Assembly: GCA_964648695.1 (NCBI GenBank)
Contig: CAZYLH010000072.1
Span: forward strand, 1 to 5,071
Direction of reading: 5' to 3'
Origin: UBA4292 sp964648695
GTDB taxonomy: Bacteria; Bacillota; Clostridia; Lachnospirales; Lachnospiraceae
DNA: 5,071 bases
Part shown: piece after piece, positions 1 through 4,507 of the stretch
Position numbering within the stretch: position 1 is the stretch's first letter
Layout of the letters: every line of letters begins with the position of its first letter
Program-made: the position numbers and the translations under genes
The notes under the pieces: model-generated
Seen by the model: only the letters and a program-made list of their open reading frames with translations
What the model was told of the DNA's origin: nothing
The model's database searches: none

Positions 1-16
1 GTAACAAATTTGTAAT
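1..16 (+). promoter_or_regulatory. WalR-box-like direct repeat upstream of the cell-wall hydrolase (first base off window)
   Basis: The sequence reads GTAAC, five bases (AAATT), then TGTAAT. The published WalR (YycF) consensus is two TGTWAH hexamers separated by 5 bp. The second hexamer (11-16) fits fully, and the first fits at the five bases visible; the missing first base lies before position 1. The site is about 73 bp upstream of the start codon of a peptidoglycan hydrolase, the class of gene WalR controls in Bacillus and Staphylococcus. The match and position are visible; binding by a WalR homologue is inferred. AT-rich DNA gives chance matches, so confidence is moderate. Confidence 0.45.
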
Positions 17-29
17 ATTTCACAATAAT
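1..29 (+). promoter_or_regulatory. Candidate sigma-A promoter for the cell-wall hydrolase
   Basis: GTAACA at 1-6 matches the -35 consensus at 4 of 6 positions. A 17-bp spacer separates it from AATAAT at 24-29, which matches the -10 consensus at 5 of 6. Transcription would begin near 36 and leave a leader of about 53 nt before the ATG. The -35 would coincide with the WalR-like box, as in response-regulator-controlled promoters. This is a weak call in AT-rich sequence, and the real promoter could lie upstream of the window. Confidence 0.25.
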
Positions 30-88
30 GTTGAAATAAATCGTTACAGATTTGGAAATTTTGGTATAGCTTCATTGGAGGAATTGAT

Positions 89-1546
89 ATGAACTCAAAA
101 CGTAGGACCGTCCTGGGAGTGATCCTGCTGTTGATCGTTTTATCCGTCGCAGCATTCTACATCGCTTCTGATATTTCCGGGACTGGCAATACAGATGAGG
201 AAGAGTCAAGTCTGGCTGATGTGCAGAAAAATTATCTAAGCCCTGTTAGCGTAAGCGGTTTGTCGATCGATAAAGTGGAGGCTCTTGCTGATGCCGCCGC
301 ACTTTTGGAGACATTGCCAAGTGTTACCGTGTCTGTTGGCATTGAGGCTGCTCTTAAGAATATCACTACACAGACGGATGCAATTAAGCTTAGTATTGAA
401 AATGGAATTAGTGCGCTTCTAGAAGGCTTGGGATATTCTGAGAAAAACGGCTTACAGGAGGCTGCTAAGGAGAGGCTTGCAACTATTACAGAAAACCATG
501 ACGCGTATGAGGAGGAGATCTACCAGTTAGAGCTTGAGGGCACCATACATCATCTTTTTGACACCATCTTTGTCACTAACGATGCCTTGATTGATGAGTA
601 CTTAAATGTCAGGGATACCCCCGGCGGAAATATTATCGGGCGCATGTATGCGAGCACGGGCGGCACATTTGAGGACATCCAGGACGGATGGGTGCTGATA
701 AGGAGCGGCGATGTTGTCGGCTGGGTAAGTCAGGAGTATATTCTAACGGGTTTTGATGCGCTGTATAGCGGCACAGAAGTATCCGTTGTTGTGGACGCTG
801 AGCTTTTGGTGCTAAGACATGAAACCAGCACAAGCAGCTTAGTGGTGGACATTTTGCCTGAGGGCACTGAGACAACTTTTGTGGACTATACCGCCGGATG
901 GGTTCAGGTAACCTACGGCTACTATGCCGGATATTTCAAGGCGGAATATGTGCATATAAAGCTTGGCACTAACACGGCTGTTGCCGTGGAGACAGTGGCC
1001 ACGGAGACCGCTTCTCAGGAGACTGAGGCGGCAGCTACGCAGGCTGAGGAGACGACGGTGGAGCAAAACACTGTGGAGGAGACCACTTCTACAGAGACAG
1101 TAGAGCTTACAGCGGATGAGCAGGCAAGACAGCGCATCGATGCGATTTATGCCGAGGGTCGCTCAAGTGTGTCCCCCATCTATCTTAGCGCGGATGAGGT
1201 TTACCTTCTTGCAAGCGTAATTATGATGGAGGCGGGCAGCGAGAGTTATGAAGGAAAGCTTGCGGTTGCCGGAGTGGTCTTAAACCGCCTTAGAAACGGA
1301 TATTGGGGGAGCACTCTTTCAGAGGTGGTTTATGCCCCGAGACAGTTTACCGGCGCGGGGACTGGGCTTTTGGACCAGATAATGGCAAGCGGCCCTTCTG
1401 AGGAGTGTATTCAGGCAGCCTATGAGGCGTGCGCGGGAGTTCACAATATCGGCAGTTATCTGTATTTTTGCAGTGTAAATTCGGCTGAGTATGACCAGTA
1501 CAGTTCATATGTGGTCATCGGAGGGCAGTGCTTTTACGCAAGATAA
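89..1546 (+). CDS. Membrane-anchored SH3-domain cell-wall hydrolase (SleB/CwlJ-type Hydrolase_2)
   Basis: This is a probable peptidoglycan hydrolase acting outside the membrane. Residues 1-7 are basic and 8-27 form one transmembrane helix (uncleaved anchor or signal). Residues about 45-160 are mostly helical and unrecognised. Two bacterial SH3-like modules follow: about 163-220, with the typical LNVRD start at 172-176 and a GWV pair, and a more diverged one at about 231-291. Residues 296-341 are a Thr/Glu-rich linker. Residues 364-485 match the SleB/CwlJ-like Hydrolase_2 family: a MMEAGSE motif whose Glu381 aligns with the catalytic glutamate of SleB, then AVAGVVLNR, a QFT motif, and a terminal GGQCFY. 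The ATG is preceded by GGAGG at 77-81 with 7-nt spacing. A terminator follows, so it is probably monocistronic. Despite the SleB-like domain, the SH3 modules and anchor suggest a vegetative wall-remodelling enzyme rather than a spore-germination one; this is inference. The exact bond cut (lytic transglycosylase in SleB) is inferred by homology. Confidence 0.88.
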   Translation: MNSKRRTVLGVILLLIVLSVAAFYIASDISGTGNTDEEESSLADVQKNYLSPVSVSGLSIDKVEALADAAALLETLPSVTVSVGIEAALKNITTQTDAIKLSIENGISALLEGLGYSEKNGLQEAAKERLATITENHDAYEEEIYQLELEGTIHHLFDTIFVTNDALIDEYLNVRDTPGGNIIGRMYASTGGTFEDIQDGWVLIRSGDVVGWVSQEYILTGFDALYSGTEVSVVVDAELLVLRHETSTSSLVVDILPEGTETTFVDYTAGWVQVTYGYYAGYFKAEYVHIKLGTNTAVAVETVATETASQETEAAATQAEETTVEQNTVEETTSTETVELTADEQARQRIDAIYAEGRSSVSPIYLSADEVYLLASVIMMEAGSESYEGKLAVAGVVLNRLRNGYWGSTLSEVVYAPRQFTGAGTGLLDQIMASGPSEECIQAAYEACAGVHNIGSYLYFCSVNSAEYDQYSSYVVIGGQCFYAR

Positions 1547-1558
1547 AATCTGTACATT

Positions 1559-1595
1559 ACGGCAGTGGTGCAAAGCGCATGACTGCCGTTTTTTT
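1559..1595 (+). terminator. Rho-independent terminator after the cell-wall hydrolase
   Basis: ACGGCAGT (1559-1566) pairs perfectly with ACTGCCGT (1582-1589). An inner stem TGC/GCA (1569-1571 with 1577-1579) closes a five-base loop after a G-G mismatch and a possible G-U pair. The 3' arm runs straight into seven T residues (1589-1595). It lies 12 bp past the stop codon, so it ends the hydrolase transcript and separates it from the downstream operon. Confidence 0.9.
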
Positions 1596-1652
1596 AACTA
1601 ATCATGTGGCATAGAGCGCACCCCCTGTCATAAAATCTTAATAAAAAATATC

Positions 1653-1681
1653 TTGCGCTAGATATACAAAACGTTTAGAAT
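1653..1681 (+). promoter_or_regulatory. Candidate sigma-A promoter of the NfeD-SPFH-argF-birA operon
   Basis: TTGCGC at 1653-1658 keeps the TTG of the -35 consensus. A 17-bp spacer separates it from TAGAAT at 1676-1681, which has one mismatch to TATAAT. Transcription would start near 1688 and give a leader of about 40 nt before the NfeD start codon. It lies downstream of the terminator and upstream of the first operon gene, where a promoter is expected. The -35 is weak (3 of 6), which would fit an activated or otherwise regulated promoter. Confidence 0.45.
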
Positions 1682-1684
1682 ATC
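1661..1684. promoter_or_regulatory. 24-bp near-perfect dyad (operator-like) over the promoter spacer and -10
   Basis: The two half-sites meet between 1672 and 1673 and pair at 10 of 12 positions: GATAT with ATATC on the outside, a C-G pair at 1667/1678, and AAAC with GTTT at the centre; only 1666/1679 and 1668/1677 mismatch. The centre resembles operators of LacI-family regulators, which share a central CG, but the CcpA cre consensus fits only in part (8 of 11 fixed positions). It covers the predicted -10, so a bound protein would block polymerase. The symmetry is visible; the regulator is unknown. Confidence 0.45.
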
Positions 1685-1730
1685 CATAGAGCTTAGAGTG
1701 AGGTGTAAATAACGAGAGGGGGGATGAGTG

Positions 1731-2183
1731 ATGGATGCATTTTGGTGGCTTATCATATTTATCGTGCTTCTTATCTTTGAGTTTATGACTATGGAGCTAA
1801 CCACTGTGTGGTTTGCGGGTGGCGCTCTTGCAGCCTTTGTCGTATCGCTTTGCGGATGGGGCTTTGAGCTGCAGCTGGTATTATTTGTCGTGATTTCCAT
1901 CGTACTGCTCTTTCTTACCAGACCGCTTGTGATAAAAAAGATTAACACAAAAACGGTAAGGACAAATGCGGACAGTTTGGTAGGTCAGCTTGCGAGAGTG
2001 ACAGCGACTGTTGATAATACGCAGGATAGCGGTGCGGCCATGGTAAATGGACTTGAATGGACTGCAAGGAGCGCAGAGACGAATGTGCGCATCGAAGCTG
2101 GACAGATGGCACACATAAAAGAGATTGAGGGTGTAAAGTTAATTCTTGAGCCGGTGGGGGAGAGTGAAACCGTAGGAGAATAA
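1731..2183 (+). CDS. NfeD-family short membrane protein (SPFH partner)
   Basis: This 150-residue protein has the short (NfeD1b-type) architecture. Three hydrophobic helices lie at about 3-22, 24-42 and 46-64, the second opening with the family-typical TTVWFAGGALAAF. A basic stretch (about 64-77) follows, then a soluble OB-fold beta-barrel at about 83-142 with the usual VGQLARVT start, a NGLEWTARS strand and a final GVKLILEP strand. No serine-protease ClpP-like domain is present, as expected for the short class. NfeD proteins are encoded beside SPFH proteins and are thought to support their membrane assemblies; E. coli YbbJ with QmcA is the closest arrangement. I chose ATG 1731 over the in-frame GTG at 1728. 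The G-rich tract at 1716-1723 could serve either, so three bases are uncertain. It is the first gene of the operon, 33 bp before the SPFH gene. Confidence 0.88.
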   Translation: MDAFWWLIIFIVLLIFEFMTMELTTVWFAGGALAAFVVSLCGWGFELQLVLFVVISIVLLFLTRPLVIKKINTKTVRTNADSLVGQLARVTATVDNTQDSGAAMVNGLEWTARSAETNVRIEAGQMAHIKEIEGVKLILEPVGESETVGE

Positions 2184-2203
2184 CCCCGGCTGATTTAATG
2201 GAG

Positions 2204-2208
2204 GGAGG
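2204..2208 (+). promoter_or_regulatory. Ribosome-binding site that fixes the SPFH gene start
   Basis: GGAGG ends 8 nt before ATG 2217 but only 2 nt before the in-frame ATG at 2211. The spacing favours the 2217 start and an N-terminus of MISNF. Confidence 0.75.
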
Positions 2209-2216
2209 TAATGCAT

Positions 2217-3173
2217 ATGATTAGTAATTTTGTTGTTGCTGCATCGACAGGGGGCTTTTTTCTTTTGTTCGTCCTGATCGTGATAATTTTGATTATACTG
2301 GCACACTGTATAAAGATCGTTCCGCAGGCAACAGCCATGGTGGTGGAGAGGCTTGGCGGATATCTGGCCACCTGGGAGGTGGGCGTTCACTTTAAGGTTC
2401 CCATCATCGATAAGGTTGCAAAAAGGGTTTTGTTAAAGGAACAGGTTGCAGATTTTGATCCTCAGCCTGTTATCACCAAGGATAACGTTACCATGAGAAT
2501 CGACACGGTAGTGTTTTTCCAGATAACGGATCCGAAGCTTTACGCTTACGGCGTGGATAACCCGATCATGGCTATAGAAAACCTGACAGCCACGACGCTT
2601 AGAAATATCATCGGCGACCTAGAGCTTGACGAGACGCTTACCAGCCGTGAGATTATAAACACTAAGATGAGATCTCTCCTTGATCTGGCTACGGACCCTT
2701 GGGGAATTAAGGTGACGAGAGTTGAGCTTAAGAATATTACCCCTCCGGCAGCTATCCAGGACGCGATGGAAAAGCAGATGAAGGCGGAGCGTGAGAGACG
2801 AGAGGCCATTCTTAAGGCTGAGGGTGAGAAGAAGTCCACCATTCTGGTTGCTGAAGGACAGAAGGAGTCCGCTATTCTTGATGCGGAGGCTGAAAAGCAG
2901 GCTGCCATATTAAGAGCGGAGGCAAAGAAAGAGGCCATGATAAGAGAGGCGGAAGGTCAGGCGGCGGCCATCCTAAAGGTACAGCAGGCAAACGCAGACG
3001 GTATCCGCTTTATAAGGGAAGCTGGCGCGGACCAGTCGGTTATCCAGTTAAAGAGCTTAGAGGCTTTGGCAAAGGTTGCGGATGGCAAGGCAACAAAGAT
3101 TATCATTCCATCAGAAATTCAGAACCTGGCAGGACTTGTCACAGCTGCCAGTGAGCTTGTTGAAGAGAGCTAA
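2217..3173 (+). CDS. Stomatin/prohibitin-like SPFH (Band 7) membrane scaffold protein, QmcA-like
   Basis: This 318-residue protein has an N-terminal transmembrane helix (about 13-30). The SPFH/Band 7 domain follows (about 31-175), starting with IKIVPQATAMVVERLGGYL and including the conserved KDNVTMRIDTVVFFQITDP segment, a LRNIIGDLELDETLTSREIIN block and the VTRVELKNITPP end. Residues 180-260 form a long charged, Ala/Glu-rich helix containing six 11-residue repeats. The C-terminus has the typical KIIIPSE motif (294-300). Length and layout match bacterial stomatin-like proteins such as E. coli QmcA. These oligomerise into large membrane-bound cages or microdomains and influence membrane protein quality control; the precise role here is not shown by sequence. 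It lacks the flotillin-type C-terminus seen in FloT, so I prefer the stomatin/QmcA branch. It follows its likely NfeD partner by 33 bp. Confidence 0.93.
   Translation: MISNFVVAASTGGFFLLFVLIVIILIILAHCIKIVPQATAMVVERLGGYLATWEVGVHFKVPIIDKVAKRVLLKEQVADFDPQPVITKDNVTMRIDTVVFFQITDPKLYAYGVDNPIMAIENLTATTLRNIIGDLELDETLTSREIINTKMRSLLDLATDPWGIKVTRVELKNITPPAAIQDAMEKQMKAERERREAILKAEGEKKSTILVAEGQKESAILDAEAEKQAAILRAEAKKEAMIREAEGQAAAILKVQQANADGIRFIREAGADQSVIQLKSLEALAKVADGKATKIIIPSEIQNLAGLVTAASELVEES
2799..2996 (+). repeat. Six tandem 11-residue (hendecad) coiled-coil repeats in the SPFH protein
   Basis: Residues 195-260 divide into six units of 11, for example REAILKAEGEK, KSTILVAEGQK, ESAILDAEAEK and QAAILRAEAKK. 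Each has hydrophobic residues at unit positions 3-5 or so (A/T, I, L) and most have an AE pair at 7-8. The last unit (AAILKVQQANA) is diverged. An 11-residue period is typical of nearly straight, weakly right-handed coiled coils, as in the long helix of stomatin-family rings. The repeat is in protein pattern; DNA identity between units is modest. Confidence 0.75.
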
Positions 3174-3183
3174 ATTTTACTTA

Positions 3184-3213
3184 CATCGCCGTGCACATTA
3201 GTGCATGGCGATG
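3184..3213 (+). other. Strong intercistronic hairpin between the SPFH gene and argF
   Basis: CATCGCC (3184-3190) pairs with GGCGATG (3207-3213), and GTGCAC (3191-3196) pairs with GTGCAT (3201-3206) through one G-U. This makes an unbroken 13-bp stem closed by the loop ATTA (3197-3200). No T-run follows, so it is not a standard intrinsic terminator. It ends five bases before the argF ribosome-binding site and starts 10 bases after the SPFH stop codon. Plausible roles are protecting the upstream message from 3' decay, marking a processing site, or tuning argF translation. Confidence 0.7.
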
Positions 3214-3218
3214 CATAT

Positions 3219-3224
3219 AAGGAG
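3219..3224 (+). promoter_or_regulatory. Ribosome-binding site that fixes the argF start
   Basis: AAGGAG lies 6 nt before ATG 3231. The in-frame GTG at 3201 is inside the preceding hairpin and has no Shine-Dalgarno, so the 3231 start is preferred. Confidence 0.85.
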
Positions 3225-3230
3225 ACAGAC

Positions 3231-4169
3231 ATGGCAAACTTAAAGGGAAGAAGCTTTTTAACGCTAAAGGATTTTACTTCTGAGGAGATAGGATATCTTT
3301 TGGATCTGGCGGCGGATTTAAAGGCAAAGAAGAAGCAGGGCATTACGGGGGAGAGTCTAAAGGGCAAGAACATCGCCCTGCTTTTTGAAAAGACCTCCAC
3401 CAGAACGCGCTGCGCCTTTACGGTGGCTGCTAAGGATGAGGGCGGGTTCCCGGAATTCCTTGGAAAAGACGATATCCAGATGGGAAAGAAAGAGACCGTG
3501 GAGGATACGGCAAGAGTCCTTGGGCGTATGTTTGACGGAATAGAGTTTAGGGGATTTTCGCAGGAGACTGTGGAGAAGCTTTCCAAATACTCCGGCGTTC
3601 CAGTCTGGAACGGTCTGACGGACGAATACCATCCCACGCAGATCTTAGCGGATCTTCTCACCATGAAAGAGGTATTTGGCGACATTACCGGAAAGAAATT
3701 TGTCTTTATCGGGGATGGGCGCAATAATATGGCTAACTCTTTAATGATCGGCTGCACAAAGATGGGAATACACATAAGTATAATCGCTCCAAAAGCGCTG
3801 TGGCCAAAGCAGGAGCTTGTTAAGCTCTGTGAGGGTTACGCTATGGAGAGTGGCGGAAGCGTTATAGTAACGGATGATCGCACTTTGGTAAAAGGCGCGG
3901 ATGTGATCTACACAGATGTGTGGTGCTCCATGGGCGAGGAAGACAGGGCCGCGGAGCGCATCGGACTGCTGACCGACTATCAGGTTAATCAGGCGCTTAT
4001 GGATGCGACAGGCAAAAAGGAGACCATCTTTATGCACTGTCTGCCCGCAGTAAGAGGAAACGAGGTGACGGAGGAGGTTTTAGAGGGGCCGCAGTCCGTT
4101 GTCTTTGACGAGGCGGAAAACCGCATGCACACCATCAAGGCGGTGATGGTGGCAACTCTTGGAGATTAA
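3231..4169 (+). CDS. argF: Ornithine carbamoyltransferase
   Basis: This enzyme converts carbamoyl phosphate and L-ornithine to citrulline and phosphate in the cytosol, a step of arginine synthesis (or, run in reverse, of the arginine deiminase pathway). The 312-residue product is close to the usual 310-335. It starts MANLKGRSFL, as in many family members. The carbamoyl-phosphate loop STRTR is at 56-60 and HPTQ at 134-137. The ornithine-binding motif is at 229-235 (Asp229, then SMG at 233-235), HCLP at 269-272 holds catalytic Cys270, and Arg298 closes the active site. The intact SMG loop and HCLP argue for ornithine rather than putrescine as substrate. The anabolic (argF) and catabolic (arcB) forms cannot be separated with certainty. 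I call argF because no arcA or arcC genes are nearby. It lies 57 bp after the SPFH gene with no obvious promoter, so it is probably co-transcribed. I recognise no clear ArgR box. Confidence 0.96.
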   Translation: MANLKGRSFLTLKDFTSEEIGYLLDLAADLKAKKKQGITGESLKGKNIALLFEKTSTRTRCAFTVAAKDEGGFPEFLGKDDIQMGKKETVEDTARVLGRMFDGIEFRGFSQETVEKLSKYSGVPVWNGLTDEYHPTQILADLLTMKEVFGDITGKKFVFIGDGRNNMANSLMIGCTKMGIHISIIAPKALWPKQELVKLCEGYAMESGGSVIVTDDRTLVKGADVIYTDVWCSMGEEDRAAERIGLLTDYQVNQALMDATGKKETIFMHCLPAVRGNEVTEEVLEGPQSVVFDEAENRMHTIKAVMVATLGD

Positions 4170-4180
4170 TAAACACGGAC

Positions 4181-4185
4181 GGGAG
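4181..4185 (+). promoter_or_regulatory. Ribosome-binding site that fixes the small membrane protein start
   Basis: GGGAG lies 6 nt before ATG 4192. A longer in-frame reading from TTG 4159 would overlap the end of argF and lacks a comparable site, so the 98-residue form is preferred. Confidence 0.7.
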
Positions 4186-4191
4186 CTGCCT

Positions 4192-4488
4192 ATGAGAAAC
4201 AGGTTTAGAGGTAAAAGAGGAAAAAAACAGTTTTGGGAAAACCTCCAGCTGCTGTTTGCATTTTTTGTGGTTGTCCTTGCCATCATCTCATTTTTTCTGT
4301 ATAGGAATAACCGGGTGGTGTTTGCCCTCTGCTTTTTTGCTGCCGCTGCCATGCAGTTTTTTACAGGAACCGCTAAGTTAGTCTCTGAGAGTAAGGAGAA
4401 AAAAGAGCGGCGGGTCGCTGTTTTTTGCTACTTCCTTGCGTTTGTTTTACTGGCGCTTGGCGTTATGGCGCTGTTGAGCTCGTTATGA
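4192..4488 (+). CDS. Unrecognised small three-helix membrane protein
   Basis: I do not recognise this 98-residue protein. The N-terminus is very basic (MRNRFRGKRGKK), then hydrophobic helices lie at about 19-37, 42-60 and 75-96. A short charged, lysine/glutamate-rich connector (about 65-74) joins the last two. The positive-inside rule puts the N-terminus in the cytoplasm, the first turn outside, and the charged connector inside. No catalytic or binding motif is visible. It starts 22 bp after argF and ends 19 bp before birA, so it is almost certainly expressed with them. The good ribosome-binding site, the operon spacing and the coherent helix pattern support a real gene. A role in transport or membrane organisation is possible but unsupported. 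Confidence 0.75.
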   Translation: MRNRFRGKRGKKQFWENLQLLFAFFVVVLAIISFFLYRNNRVVFALCFFAAAAMQFFTGTAKLVSESKEKKERRVAVFCYFLAFVLLALGVMALLSSL

Positions 4489-4507
4489 TAAGTGGGGCTT
4501 GTAGGAA

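Noticed and set aside
4..13. ACAAATTTGT perfect 10-bp palindrome as a separate operator
   Set aside because: It is short, AT-rich and lies inside the WalR-like repeat, which explains it better.
62..70. Extended -10-like TGGTATAGC close to the hydrolase start
   Set aside because: Transcription would begin at about 76-77, on top of the ribosome-binding site at 77-81, giving a message without a usable Shine-Dalgarno.
1666..1679. CcpA catabolite-response (cre) site
   Set aside because: The CG centre and A/T flanks fit, but the outer TG and the C of the CA end are missing (8 of 11 fixed positions), so I describe it only as an unassigned dyad.
2546..2938. A 130-codon minus-strand open frame rich in Ser/Ala/Phe
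   Set aside because: It is the reverse reading of the Glu/Ala/Lys-rich coiled coil of the SPFH gene; such biased codons avoid stops in antisense.
3184..3213. The pre-argF hairpin as a rho-independent terminator
   Set aside because: No T-run follows on the + strand and no matching A-run precedes it for the minus strand.
3205..3243. A 12-codon leader-peptide-like frame (ATG 3205) overlapping the argF start
   Set aside because: It has no Shine-Dalgarno, begins inside the hairpin stem, and shows no run of arginine or other regulatory codons.
3170..3775. A 201-codon open frame on the minus strand opposite argF
   Set aside because: It lies antisense to a fully conserved argF, has no recognisable domain or ribosome-binding site, and its residue composition is that of a shadow frame.
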